Shown here in pieces: positions 41,426 to 49,949 of a stretch of 64,000 nucleotides of DNA. The DNA comes from CAWGAJ01 sp963820545. Lineage in GTDB: Bacteria > Planctomycetota > Planctomycetia > Pirellulales > Thermoguttaceae. The position numbers were made by a program, and so were the translations under genes. The DNA is taken from the NCBI GenBank assembly GCA_963820545.1, contig CAWGAJ010000001.1, positions 1,674,001-1,738,000 of the forward strand, written 5' to 3'. Positions within the stretch are counted from its first letter, which is position 1; every line of letters begins with the position of its first letter. The notes beneath the pieces were generated by a model. The model ran no database searches. It was not told the origin of the DNA and saw only the letters and a list, made by a program, of their open reading frames with translations.

Positions 41426-42964
41426 TCACGTCCAAAGTTGCCGATCGATCATCCGATAATTTATCGCCTCGTTTATGTGTATCGGTTTGATGTTTTCACT
41501 GCCGTCTAAATCGGCGATGGTGCGGGCAACGCGCAGGATTTTATCGTGTGCCCGGGCCGATAGGCCCAGTTCAGTCATCGAGGAACGCAGCAAATTCTGA
41601 CTCTCTTCGTCCAGCTTGCAAAACTGCCGGGTTTGGCGATGGCCCATATCGGCATTGTAGCGGATCGCGCCGCCATCGAAGCGCGCGGCCTGCATCTGCC
41701 GGGCGCTGATCACTTGGGCCCGTATCTCCGCGCTTGACGTGCCTCCTGCCCCGGCCGAAAGGTCCTTAAAGGCCACGGCCGGCACTTCGATGTGGATATC
41801 AATACGGTCCAAAAGCGGCCCGCTGATCTTCGACATGTAGCGCTCGATTTGCGGCGGCGTGCAGTGGCAATTGCGGCGCGTATCGCCCCGGTAGCCGCAC
41901 GGGCAGGGATTCAGGGCGGCAATGAGCATGAAATTCGCCGGGAACGTGGTGCTCGACATTGCCCGGGCAATCGTGACCGTGCCGTCTTCCATCGGTTGGC
42001 GCAGCACTTCGAGGGTTTGTCGGTTGAACTCGGGCAGCTCGTCGAGGAACAGCACGCCGTTATGGGCCATGGAGATTTCGCCAGGCGTGGGCGTGGACCC
42101 GCCGCCCACCAGGCCCGCGTTGCTGATCGTATGATGCGGCGAGCGAAACGGTCGCACGGCCAATAGCGGTTGACCAGGCTTAAGCCGTCCAACGGCGCTA
42201 TAGATCCGCGTGGTCTCGATCGATTCGCACGGGGTCAGATCGGGCAGGATCGTGGGCATTCGCTTGGCCAACATAGTTTTGCCCGAACCCGGCGGACCGA
42301 TCATCAATATATTATGCCCGCCCGCCGCTGCCACGGTCAAAGCCCGTTTGGCCATCTCTTGGCCGCGCACGTCGGAAAAATCGCTGTCATAGATCGAATA
42401 ATTGCGAAAATGCTCTTCCAATTGCGAGGGGCAAGGATCGATCTCGATCTGGCCGGTCAGAAAGGCCACGGCCTGTGCCAGGCTGGATATGGGTATGATT
42501 TCGATGCCTTCGACCACCGCGGCCTCGGCAGCGCTATCACTGGGCACCAGCATCCCGCGCAGTCCTTCTTCCTTGGCGGCAGCCATGGCCATCGACAGCG
42601 CCCCTTTGGTCGGGCGCGTGGCCCCATCCAGCGCCAACTCGCCCACCGCCGCGTACTGACTTAACAGTCCGGCCTCCATCTGTGCGCTGCCCACTAAAAT
42701 ACCCAAGGCAATGGGCAAATCGACCGAGGCCGCCTCCTTGGGCAAATCCGCCGGGGCGAGGTTGATCACCACGCGGTTCTGCGGGCGTTGAAAACCTGAG
42801 TTGACGATCGCCCGTTCCACTCGATGCGTGCTCTCCTTGACCGCCTGCTCAGGCAGACCCACGAGAATTGTTTTTGGCAATCCGGCGGGCGAGACATCCA
42901 CCTCAACCTCGACCGGCAGCGCATCGATTCCCACGAGCGAAAAGGTTTTTAATTTGGCGAGCAT
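41426..42964 (-). CDS. comM: YifB/ComM-family Mg-chelatase-like AAA+ ATPase
   Basis: From the ATG at 42,964 this is a 512-residue protein. It has an N-terminal S5-like domain (KTFSLVGIDALPVEVEVDVS), Walker A GPPGSGKTMLAKRMP, sensor and Walker B region NGVLFLDELPEF, NPCPCGYRGD, and a C-terminal helical domain (HDKILRVARTIADLDGSE). ComM is a helicase that drives branch migration during natural transformation. No other competence gene is present. The TTG four codons upstream is less likely. The C-terminal frame ends 60 bases from a repeat cluster. Confidence 0.9.
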   Translation of the reverse strand: MLAKLKTFSLVGIDALPVEVEVDVSPAGLPKTILVGLPEQAVKESTHRVERAIVNSGFQRPQNRVVINLAPADLPKEAASVDLPIALGILVGSAQMEAGLLSQYAAVGELALDGATRPTKGALSMAMAAAKEEGLRGMLVPSDSAAEAAVVEGIEIIPISSLAQAVAFLTGQIEIDPCPSQLEEHFRNYSIYDSDFSDVRGQEMAKRALTVAAAGGHNILMIGPPGSGKTMLAKRMPTILPDLTPCESIETTRIYSAVGRLKPGQPLLAVRPFRSPHHTISNAGLVGGGSTPTPGEISMAHNGVLFLDELPEFNRQTLEVLRQPMEDGTVTIARAMSSTTFPANFMLIAALNPCPCGYRGDTRRNCHCTPPQIERYMSKISGPLLDRIDIHIEVPAVAFKDLSAGAGGTSSAEIRAQVISARQMQAARFDGGAIRYNADMGHRQTRQFCKLDEESQNLLRSSMTELGLSARAHDKILRVARTIADLDGSENIKPIHINEAINYRMIDRQLWT

Positions 42965-43059
42965 GAAAATTGACAATAAGAAAGTGAAACGGATATTTAA
43001 TCCCTAAATTTTGATGCTATTGTGAGGCTTTTGCAAGGGCTATCGAAATAATTGGCACT

Positions 43060-43398
43060 TCAGCATATCTCTAGTGCGCAAGACTCCAGTCGCCGCTTGC
43101 GCTGGGCCGTGAACTTCCACCAGGGTTTTGCCGGTCCGCCCTCGATGAACTCAACCGCCGAGATAAAAACGTCCAAAACGCACGGATCGTGGCGAGTTCC
43201 GCTCAGCCGACACAAGTCTTCATACATTTGATAAGCGTCACGGCCGCGAAGATCCTGGGGGACCTTCACTCCAAGTCGGCGAAGAATCCTGGCAATTTTT
43301 GGTCCCACATTGGGCAGTTGTTCAAGCCGGGTGAGCGCGTCCCGGTTGTCGGTACTTAAGTGCGATTTTTGAATTGTTTTTCGGGTTTTTTTGGCCAT
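43060..43398 (-). CDS. Cdd1-like helix-hairpin-helix protein (pathogenicity-locus family)
   Basis: The 112-residue protein has a lysine-rich start and a helix-hairpin-helix (LEQLPNVGPKIARILRRLGV, residues 25-44). It also has the family motif YEDLCRLSGTRHDPCVLDVF and a final PWWKFTAQRKRR. The pathogenicity-locus family is widespread and of unknown function; the helix-hairpin-helix suggests contact with nucleic acid. It lies upstream of comM on the same strand but about 95 bases away. Confidence 0.82.
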   Translation of the reverse strand: MAKKTRKTIQKSHLSTDNRDALTRLEQLPNVGPKIARILRRLGVKVPQDLRGRDAYQMYEDLCRLSGTRHDPCVLDVFISAVEFIEGGPAKPWWKFTAQRKRRLESCALEIC

Positions 43399-43582
43399 GG
43401 TATAAATTCCTTTGCGAAACTGATAAAACAGAATATGGTGTTCATATTTTCACTATCTTAACAGTTGATATTTTCACGTCAAGTGTGTATTGACAATAAT
43501 CGAAACCAACTTAATCCATTTCATTTAACACCTTTAGGGGCGGCTGAAACCTGGCTTAGGCAAACCCCGTGACAAATGGAAA

Positions 43583-44395
43583 TTATTTGATTTCAAATGT
43601 CATGTGCTTACCTGCCGGCACCATTTGATAGGATGACTCTTCAGCTTCTTTAAGGCGCTCGGGAGTAGTTGGACGATATTTCTCTGAGTATTGTTGTCCG
43701 CCTGTGCTAATTATGGCAATTTCATCCCAAATCCAATCGATAGTTGACATGTCGACTTCGTTTTTTAGTTTTTCATCAAGTTGATCGGCAAAATTGTACA
43801 GTCTTTTCATGTCTTTAATATAGTCAGGCTGGCATAAACAATTACCAATATCATTCAGTGTCCAGGAAATGGCGTTTTCCCATTGTTTTATCGTTACTCC
43901 CTTTGGGCGACGATCTACAAGGTTATCTACGGCGGTATAGATTTTATCGTAGGTGTGGCGGAATCTAAAAACTGGTTCCCAGGAAAAATAAAATGCAGAT
44001 AATACGATACCAACAGATACCATAGTTATTATTAAATTACGCCTAGTGAACAACCACTGAGATGATTGATCAATCAAGACTGGCGACTTACCAGCTTTTA
44101 TTTTTCGCACGATTAACTCAAGAAACGTTATTGATACTTCGATTATTAATGCCCAAAAAGATCCATATAACATGCATAAGGCAAATGACCTATATCTCAT
44201 AATTTGGAATATGAATTTGTGCTGACTATATAAAATTTCTAATGATATGATGGCAATACTAAATCCTATCAGTGCTCCAAACCAAGCAATGACGTGACGT
44301 GCACCGATTCGACGGCCCAGCCAGGAGCCGATGAAGCGAAATAAAAGAGCAGTTATTGCAACGATTGCTACGATGCACCAGAACAATAGTTTCAT
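43583..44395 (-). CDS. Unrecognised membrane protein
   Basis: I do not recognise this 270-residue protein. It has four likely membrane helices (about residues 3-22, 36-56, 70-92 and 117-139), then a soluble C-terminal half of about 130 residues with LNDIGNCLCQPDYIKDMKRL and a final lysine. Codon use is more AT-rich than neighbouring housekeeping genes. No partner gene is adjacent. The spacer 44,396-44,699 shows no gene. Confidence 0.65.
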   Translation of the reverse strand: MKLLFWCIVAIVAITALLFRFIGSWLGRRIGARHVIAWFGALIGFSIAIISLEILYSQHKFIFQIMRYRSFALCMLYGSFWALIIEVSITFLELIVRKIKAGKSPVLIDQSSQWLFTRRNLIITMVSVGIVLSAFYFSWEPVFRFRHTYDKIYTAVDNLVDRRPKGVTIKQWENAISWTLNDIGNCLCQPDYIKDMKRLYNFADQLDEKLKNEVDMSTIDWIWDEIAIISTGGQQYSEKYRPTTPERLKEAEESSYQMVPAGKHMTFEIK

Positions 44396-44699
44396 GAAAG
44401 ACAGTTTCTATTAAACCATTGGAATTTCAAGGCGCCATTTTTGAAAATGATAGGCGTTCCTTGTCATATGTATTCTTTTGATAAGAGTCAACCATCTTGA
44501 TGTAATGTGATTTTATCAGAACCAAGGGTACTTGATAAGGATTGGTTTAAATCTTTCCCCTATTGCCTTTTTTTGCTCTTATATCACGCCCCTCCCCCCT
44601 GTTCCCTGATCGCTGTCTCCTATTCTCTGCCGTGTTGCCATTTCGCTCAGAAAATGGGATACTGAAGTAGAGATTTTGGCCCCTAGACAATCCCAATCC

Positions 44700-46241
44700 A
44701 TGAGCGACCAGCCCGAACAACCTGATAAATCTTCTGCTGAAACTGGATTTACCCGCCAGCAATTGGGCGATTTCCGTCTGTTGCGTCGCTTGGGCCAAGG
44801 CGCCATGGCCGATATTTATCTGGCCGAGCAGCTTTCGCTGAAGCGCCGCGTGGCCATAAAAATCTTAAAACCCGAGTTGGCCAACGATTCCACTTATCTC
44901 CAGCGTTTCGAGATCGAGGCCCAGGCTGCCGCGTCGTTGGTTCACGCCAACATCGTGCAGATCTACGAAGTCGGTCACGTCGAGCGCCGCCACTATATTG
45001 CCCAGGAGTACGTGCAAGGGCAAAACCTCCGCGAATGGCTGGCGCGTCACGGTCCTCCCGACCTGGCCCATGCCCTCTCGATCATGCGACAAGTGGCGGC
45101 CGCGCTGGCCAAAGCCGCCGAAGTGGGCGTGGTCCACCGCGACATCAAGCCCGAGAACATCTTGATCACCTCCGCCGGTGAAGTAAAAGTCGCCGATTTC
45201 GGCCTGGCCCGACTCACGCGCCAGGGCGCGGTCAACGGTCTCACGCAAGTGGGCATTACGTTGGGAACGCCGCTTTACATGAGTCCCGAGCAGGTCGAAG
45301 GCAAACCGTTGGATCACCGCAGCGACATTTACTCATTCGGCATAACCTGTTATCAGATGCTGGCCGGTGCGCCGCCTTTTTCGGGCGATACTGCCTTGTC
45401 TGTCGCCGTGCAGCATATAAAAATGCAGCCCAAACCGTTGGAATCTCTGCGTCCCGACCTTCCGCCCGCCCTTTGCCGGCTAGTACACACGATGTTGGTT
45501 AAAGATCTCGAGCGGCGATGTCCCTCGGCGCGGGAAATTCTCCGCGAACTCCGCCGCCTGCAAATCGAGCATTTTGGCCAAAACTGGCCGGAAGAATTGC
45601 CGGGCTGGGAATCGCTGGCCGGAGAGACGGCGCTCGTTTCCCGATCGGCCGTTACCCAGCAGCTCGACAATCTGATGAAAACCATCGCCCTGCAACAAAA
45701 GACGCACCGCCGCTATCGCTGGTTGGTCTTGGCCGCGGCGGGCGTTTTTTTGCTGGGCATGGTGCTGGCCTGGTTCTTCGCCAGCGAAAGATTTTTGCTC
45801 GCCGATGCCAAAAACTATCGGCCAAACATCGCCAAAAAGGCGAACGTCTTACAGCAATGGTACTACGCCAGCAAAAGCGGCACCGAAGCGGCCTGGCAAA
45901 GCGTGATCGATTACTTTCCTGAAAAACCCTACTTCACCCTGCGTGCTAAAGAGCAATTGGCCTTAATCTACCTCCGCGAAGGCTCTTACGATCGAGCGCT
46001 GGCCATCTTCAACGAACTGGCCGACCAGGGCGAATACGAACTCGAACTGCGGGCATTTGGCTTGGCAGGTCAGTGCGGCATCCTCTCCATCCAAGGCAAA
46101 TACAAAGAATCGGCCAAGGTAATGGACGAATTTCTCCAGATTAGCGACTATCTAACCAGTCCTCCCATGTTACGTCTGGTGGAAGAAACCATCAAAATTA
46201 ACCGCGCTAAATTGGGTCCCATTACAGCGGATAAAAAATGA
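44700..46241 (+). CDS. Membrane-bound Ser/Thr protein kinase with C-terminal TPR-like region
   Basis: From the ATG at 44,700 the protein has 513 residues. A Hanks-type kinase domain covers residues 24-290 with GQGAMADIYLA (P-loop), VAIKILKP (catalytic Lys54), HRDIKPEN, DFG (ADFGLARL) and GTPLYMSPEQVEG. One membrane helix follows (LVLAAAGVFLLGMVLAWFF, residues about 350-369). The outer part has helical repeats (EQLALIYLREGSYDRALAIF, GQCGILSIQGKYKESAK) resembling TPRs. It probably signals from an external interaction. The in-frame TTG at 44,676 is a less likely start. Confidence 0.88.
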   Translation: MSDQPEQPDKSSAETGFTRQQLGDFRLLRRLGQGAMADIYLAEQLSLKRRVAIKILKPELANDSTYLQRFEIEAQAAASLVHANIVQIYEVGHVERRHYIAQEYVQGQNLREWLARHGPPDLAHALSIMRQVAAALAKAAEVGVVHRDIKPENILITSAGEVKVADFGLARLTRQGAVNGLTQVGITLGTPLYMSPEQVEGKPLDHRSDIYSFGITCYQMLAGAPPFSGDTALSVAVQHIKMQPKPLESLRPDLPPALCRLVHTMLVKDLERRCPSAREILRELRRLQIEHFGQNWPEELPGWESLAGETALVSRSAVTQQLDNLMKTIALQQKTHRRYRWLVLAAAGVFLLGMVLAWFFASERFLLADAKNYRPNIAKKANVLQQWYYASKSGTEAAWQSVIDYFPEKPYFTLRAKEQLALIYLREGSYDRALAIFNELADQGEYELELRAFGLAGQCGILSIQGKYKESAKVMDEFLQISDYLTSPPMLRLVEETIKINRAKLGPITADKK

Positions 46242-46331
46242 AAACCAAGGCCTGACGCCGTTCGAAGAAGACATCTGCATGCGGTTGACAGTCGCTGTTC
46301 GGTTTAGTAGAAACTAGGGTTCCATAATCAG

Positions 46332-46404
46332 GCCCCCTTCGTCTAGTGGCCTAGGACATCGGGTTCTCAGTCCGAGAACAGGGGTTCGACTCCCCTAGGG
46401 GGTA
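46332..46404 (+). tRNA. tRNA-Glu (anticodon CTC)
   Basis: A full cloverleaf of 73 bases: acceptor GCCCCCT/AGGGGGT with discriminator A, anticodon stem TCGGG/TCCGA around TTCTCAG (anticodon CTC), and T arm AGGGG-TTCGACT-CCCCT. CCA is not encoded. An integrase remnant on the opposite strand overlaps its 3' half, and the last 16 stem bases are duplicated at 49,694-49,709, so it is the insertion site of the island that follows. Confidence 0.93.
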
Positions 46405-46956
46405 GTATATACTCTTGTGCACTATCGCATTGACTCGCAACGATTGGCAAAAAGCCCTGGTTTTCTGGGGCTTTTTGCGTTTCTTGCGATTCCTTACCGA
46501 ATCGTGCCGCCGGTTGCTGTGCCTGATTTTGTGCCGCCACTGTGCCGGATTCTGTGCCGCGCTGGCTCGCCCGGTCGAAGTCAGAATCGACCACCTGCAA
46601 ATAATGCCGCACCGCGATTGGGGCACTGTTGCCGATCCATGCCGTCACGACGTGCAAAGGGTAATCTTGGGTCAGTTCAGTTTCCCGGCTTGCCCGCATA
46701 TTTTGAAAAGCACGTTCCCACAACTGGACACCCGCCCGTTTGCATATCCGCTCTAGCGTGGTCCGTAGGTTCGCGCTCGCAATTCGATGCTTTGCAATAA
46801 TGTAGGTGGTGCCCGGTTCAGCTTCGTCAAGCACAGATTCCAAGTGTGGCCGTAGTTCGGGGAATAGGGGCAGCATCCGCGACTCTCTTCCCGCATGGCA
46901 GGCCGTCTTGGGGCTGGGTACGCGAATCCGGCCGCGCTCCCAGTCAATATCCGCCT
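46367..46956 (-). pseudogene. Tyrosine integrase remnant (C-terminal part) at tRNA-Glu
   Basis: The open frame reads DWERGRIRVPSPKTACHAGR, MLPLFPELRPHLESV, LWERAFQNMRASRETELTQD (Arg box), AWIGNSAPIAVRHYLQVVD (near the nucleophile) and ends as LPPRGVEPLFSD across tRNA-Glu. This is the C-terminal catalytic half of a phage-type integrase. The N-terminal part is missing: upstream of 46,956 the frame meets the stop of the RelE-like toxin gene. The 3' overlap with the tRNA is typical of integrases that carry their att site. Confidence 0.75.
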
Positions 46957-46963
46957 TTCCTTG

Positions 46964-47227
46964 TCAGTTGCCTCTATAAACGTCTTTGCGGTGTGCCACT
47001 CGCAACACTAAGACAACCAATCGGTCATCGTGGATTTCGTATACCACCCGATATATTCCGATCCTGATTCGCCAGAGGTTTTCCACACCGGCCAGCTTGA
47101 CCACGCCCGACGGTCGAGGATTGCTCCGCAGACCTTCCAACGCATCAGCGATACGACGGCGGGCGGGCCAGGGAATCTTGTCTAGGCTTTTTTCCGCCGT
47201 TGGCTTGATGATGATTTTGTACCGCAT
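46964..47227 (-). CDS. RelE/ParE-family toxin
   Basis: The 87-residue protein has the RelE/ParE fold: YKIIIKPTAEKSLDKIPWPA, LEGLRSNPRPSGVVKLAG, LWRIRIGIYRVVYEIHDDRL and VLRVAHRKDVYRG. The basic residues in RIGIYRV and the terminal RKDVYR are those expected of RelE-type ribosome-dependent RNases. It follows its antitoxin by six bases on the same strand. Activity as an mRNA endonuclease is inferred from family. Confidence 0.88.
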   Translation of the reverse strand: MRYKIIIKPTAEKSLDKIPWPARRRIADALEGLRSNPRPSGVVKLAGVENLWRIRIGIYRVVYEIHDDRLVVLVLRVAHRKDVYRGN

Positions 47228-47233
47228 TCCAAT

Positions 47234-47479
47234 TTACAGACCGTGTTTCTTGCGATACTGCTGCAGAGTAACGCCGCCCTTTTCCTTGCGGGCTTTTTTC
47301 GCGGCTTTTACGTCGGCTTGATCTTCCAGGGCATTGAGCAATTCCAGGTCTTCCATCGACACCACGGCCACCACGGGCTTGCTCCGCCGCTGCAAAACGA
47401 TCCTTTCGCCGCCATAAGCGACGCGATTGATAACTTCGGCCAAATTAGCGCGAATTTCGTGAACGCCTACTTTTATCAT
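47234..47479 (-). CDS. Phd/YefM-family antitoxin
   Basis: The 81-residue protein has the Phd/YefM N-terminal DNA-binding fold (VHEIRANLAEVINRVAYGGE, then IVLQRRSKPVVAVVSMEDLE) and a charged C-terminal tail (KKARKEKGGVTLQQYRKKHG) that would wrap the toxin. AGGAG eight bases before the ATG supports the start. It is the first gene of the toxin pair and probably represses it. Confidence 0.87.
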   Translation of the reverse strand: MIKVGVHEIRANLAEVINRVAYGGERIVLQRRSKPVVAVVSMEDLELLNALEDQADVKAAKKARKEKGGVTLQQYRKKHGL

Positions 47480-47600
47480 GGATTTAGACTCCTATGGTAA
47501 ATGTCCCTTATGTACATTATCGCCCTTGGAGTCATATTTGTCAAGTAGTTTTTTTCCATTGCCGCAATAATTCTCACTCTTTTACAATCCCGCATTACCC

Positions 47601-47732
47601 ATGTTTATACTGGACCCCGACAAGATCAAGACTATCAAACGCATGAAGCAAGACGGTAGCAAGATAACGGCCATTGCAAGGGCTGTTAGTCTCAGCCGTC
47701 CAACAGTCTACGCTGTGCTAGATCGTGCATAA
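47601..47732 (+). CDS. Resolvase-type helix-turn-helix peptide
   Basis: A 43-residue frame (start MFILDPDKIKTIKRMKQDGS) ends in ITAIARAVSLSRPTVYAVLD, which is the C-terminal helix-turn-helix of serine resolvases such as Hin. No catalytic domain precedes it. It may be a free regulator or the tail of a lost recombinase. No ribosome-binding site is evident. Confidence 0.4.
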   Translation: MFILDPDKIKTIKRMKQDGSKITAIARAVSLSRPTVYAVLDRA

Positions 47733-47747
47733 TCTACTGACTACCCG

Positions 47748-48035
47748 TTGCATCTTATCCAATCGCTTTGTCTGCGATTACAGAGCATCATTGTAACAAA
47801 GCATCTTACGTATAATGCTGCCCGTGCAAGAGGCCGCAAAGCCGCTGCCGTGGTCATTGTAGATAAAGCCCGTGAAGCCTATTCCGATCTTGCGCCGCTT
47901 ATGCGTGAATGGCAGCAAGCCTGTTTAAGTCAACAGGCTATTGCCAATAGATTGAATGAGCAAGGCCATACTACCCGCCGTGGAAAGCCGTGGTCGCAAG
48001 TTCAAGTCATGCGGGTGTTTGAACGGGCGGAGTAA
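47748..48035 (+). pseudogene. Serine-recombinase C-terminal fragment
   Basis: The frame reads NAARARGRKAAAVVIVDKAR, YSDLAPLMREWQQACLSQQA and LNEQGHTTRRGKPWSQVQVM. This is the typical C-terminal segment of small resolvase-family recombinases. The N-terminal catalytic domain is absent, and the only start is a TTG. It follows the helix-turn-helix frame by 15 bases. Downstream, 48,050-48,130 carries the inverse of repeat words near 21,010 and 24,690. Confidence 0.55.
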
Positions 48036-48168
48036 CTGGCCCCATATCCGGCCACCAAGATCATCGGCCGCCGGGGTCAAGGTGCCGCCAACCCACATAA
48101 CGCCACTGGTCCGCCGCCGCCGTTGTAAACATGTGGGTGTCCCCTCTATCTCCTTATTTACTTCCCCG

Positions 48169-48831
48169 TTACGATGAAATGGTTACGCGATATGACTTGA
48201 CAAACTCGGCGAACGTCATCTTGCGCCAGTGAAAGTATTCGGCTATTTCAAAAATAAAGAGACCATCCATGCTACCGCAAGCACACGCGAAAATCTTGGC
48301 AATGCCCCAGTTTTCGCCAAGGGGGTGTGGTGTGCGGATCACTTGGCCGTACATCGCTGCACGCCTCTTGATACGGTCATGCGCCGTCTCTTGTTTCTCC
48401 GCAGGTATCAAAAACCCGATTGCTTCCGGCGTTAGGAGTTTCCACTGAGAACAACCGAAGGCAATCCTTTCAGGAAGCGATGGAACTTGGATCGTTCCTA
48501 GCCAGGCGCCGATCCGAGACCAAAAGCGGTCGAGGATTGCCTTCCTCTCACGCTCCTTAAAAAGTGCAAACACGCAGAAATCAACTGTGAACGTGTCGAA
48601 GTAAAGCCATTCCTGCTTCACCATTTCGACTGAAATCTCGCACCCGTGTTCCGGGAACGCATGATCTTTGTAACCATTCGCAGATACATGTTGGATGTGT
48701 TCATACATCACATCAGCTAATTCGATTGCGGAGATGGGTTGTGATAGTCTCTGTGTAATATCTGAAGGCGGTGAATTCGCCGTAGGCGCGGGACAGACAG
48801 GAATCGTAATCGGTGTCGATTTTGGAAGCAT
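48169..48831 (-). CDS. Unrecognised island protein
   Basis: I do not recognise this protein. From the ATG at 48,831 (GGAGG seven bases upstream, which decides the start over the frame from 48,855) it has 220 residues. The first 30 are Pro/Thr-rich. The body has a mixed pattern with YFDTFTVDFCVFALFKERE, WKLLTPEAIGFLIP and a Cys pair in FACACGSMDG. No signal peptide or membrane helix. It is transcribed toward the recombinase fragments. Confidence 0.65.
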   Translation of the reverse strand: MLPKSTPITIPVCPAPTANSPPSDITQRLSQPISAIELADVMYEHIQHVSANGYKDHAFPEHGCEISVEMVKQEWLYFDTFTVDFCVFALFKERERKAILDRFWSRIGAWLGTIQVPSLPERIAFGCSQWKLLTPEAIGFLIPAEKQETAHDRIKRRAAMYGQVIRTPHPLGENWGIAKIFACACGSMDGLFIFEIAEYFHWRKMTFAEFVKSYRVTISS

Positions 48832-48941
48832 GACTATCCTCCGCAAATCTTGCAAGCCCGCCCTTCATTAGGGCCACAAGGCCGCCCTTTGCTGTTTTGG
48901 TAATATCGGCAACTGCTGTTGTGGCGTGGTTGCCCACACGG

Positions 48942-49394
48942 TCATAGTGAACTCCCTTGTACTTGTGCCCACAACTCCTCCTGAATCGTCGGCCTTCCTA
49001 GGGGTGGATAAGCGAACGCCAGCAATGTGGAAATGAGATGCCAAAACAGCGCAATACATCCAGCGGTAACTCTACCCGTAGCAAATAATACAACCGCAAC
49101 AACGAAGTTGGCGGGCAGAGACACGTAGCTGTTGTTGAGGAGTGAAACAATCATCGCGGTACGCAAACTAACGAATCGTGTGCGAATCGGGCACCAGAGC
49201 AATGAGCACGCAACCAACGCGAGACATACCTGCCACCAACTGAACCAAAATAATGCAATGGGTGCAATGCCGCGAGTGGCAAAGACCGGCAACGCCTCCC
49301 ACTCAAGCGAACGAAGAAGAATTAACCTTGAGGATTCTTCCTCAGTGAACGTCATGCCGAAGAAGGTGCTAGATGCAAAAGAGTTGCTTATCAA
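48942..49394 (-). CDS. Unrecognised small membrane protein of the island
   Basis: About 150 residues with three or four hydrophobic helices (around FATRGIAPIALFWFSWWQVC, LALVACSLLW, LPANFVVAVVLFATG, CIALFWHLISTLLAFAYPP). The best start is the TTG at 49,394 with GGGAGG six bases upstream; an ATG at 49,418 opens the same frame without a ribosome-binding site. It lies just upstream of the 48,169-48,831 gene, and the two may form one transcript. Confidence 0.55.
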   Translation of the reverse strand: MISNSFASSTFFGMTFTEEESSRLILLRSLEWEALPVFATRGIAPIALFWFSWWQVCLALVACSLLWCPIRTRFVSLRTAMIVSLLNNSYVSLPANFVVAVVLFATGRVTAGCIALFWHLISTLLAFAYPPLGRPTIQEELWAQVQGSSL

Positions 49395-49492
49395 TGCAAA
49401 CCTCCCTTGAAATATCATTCACACGGGTAGTAAGTTATCCCTACACAAGCATAGCTTGCCTCACAAAGACCGGGAGGGGTTTTAGGGGGGTA

Positions 49493-49820
49493 TTACTTCG
49501 ATCCCTTAACCGATGCCTGTCGGACGATTTCAAGAACAGCCTTCCTTTCGGCCAGGGATAAAAGGGGCCACGAATTCAACAAGAGAGTGAAAACAGGATC
49601 GGGCGTTGCCGGGGCATCTATGGAATCGCGTGGGCTAGATTTTGCCCCGCTTTTATTAACAACCCGTTGTTTTTCCGATGAATTTACACTATATTCGACT
49701 CCCCTAGGGTATTTTTTAATCCGTTTTTTCGTGCGCTTTATTACGGAGCCTTGGGCTGCCCGGTCAGAGTCTTCGTCACGAACTTGTAGATAATGCTTAG
49801 AGCGCTGCTCATTTTGGTGT
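49493..49820 (-). pseudogene. Second integrase tail, reading through the right att repeat
   Basis: The minus strand reads NEQRSKHYLQVRDEDSDRAA, then KKYPRGVE across the att repeat, then on to WPLLSLAERKAVLEIVRQAS and a stop at 49,493. KHYLQV matches RHYLQV of the integrase remnant at tRNA-Glu. Only the last 110 codons remain. It implies that two related elements used this tRNA. Confidence 0.6.
49694..49709. repeat. Right att-like repeat of the tRNA-Glu island
   Basis: TTCGACTCCCCTAGGG is identical to the T-arm and acceptor part of tRNA-Glu at 46,385-46,400. A full tRNA is not present here. Confidence 0.8.
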
Positions 49821-49883
49821 AGCGTATAGCATTCCTAGAAAATTCACCGGCCGCAAGCGGCCGGGCTAAACGGACGCTACACC
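49816..49883. repeat. Nested inverted repeat (GGTGTAGCGT ends)
   Basis: Ten-base perfect arms (49,816-49,825 and 49,874-49,883) enclose a perfect inner palindrome CCGGCCGCAAGCGGCCGG (49,848-49,865). A diverged relative with GTGTAGCGCT and GCCGGCGTAAGCCGGC lies at 52,955-53,000. Confidence 0.7.
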
Positions 49884-49949
49884 TTCCTGACCTTTGCTCT
49901 AGTTGCGCCGGATGAGAAAATGCCCTGGGCTTGTCCGTTTCCCGGGCGA

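Larger units (their letters stand above)
46385..49709. mobile_element. Small genomic island at tRNA-Glu
   Basis: TTCGACTCCCCTAGGG occurs at 46,385-46,400 (inside tRNA-Glu) and again at 49,694-49,709, bounding 3.3 kb. Between them are an integrase remnant, a Phd-RelE pair, two resolvase-like fragments and two unrecognised proteins. A second integrase tail spans the right repeat. The element lacks an intact integrase and is probably fixed. Confidence 0.72.
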
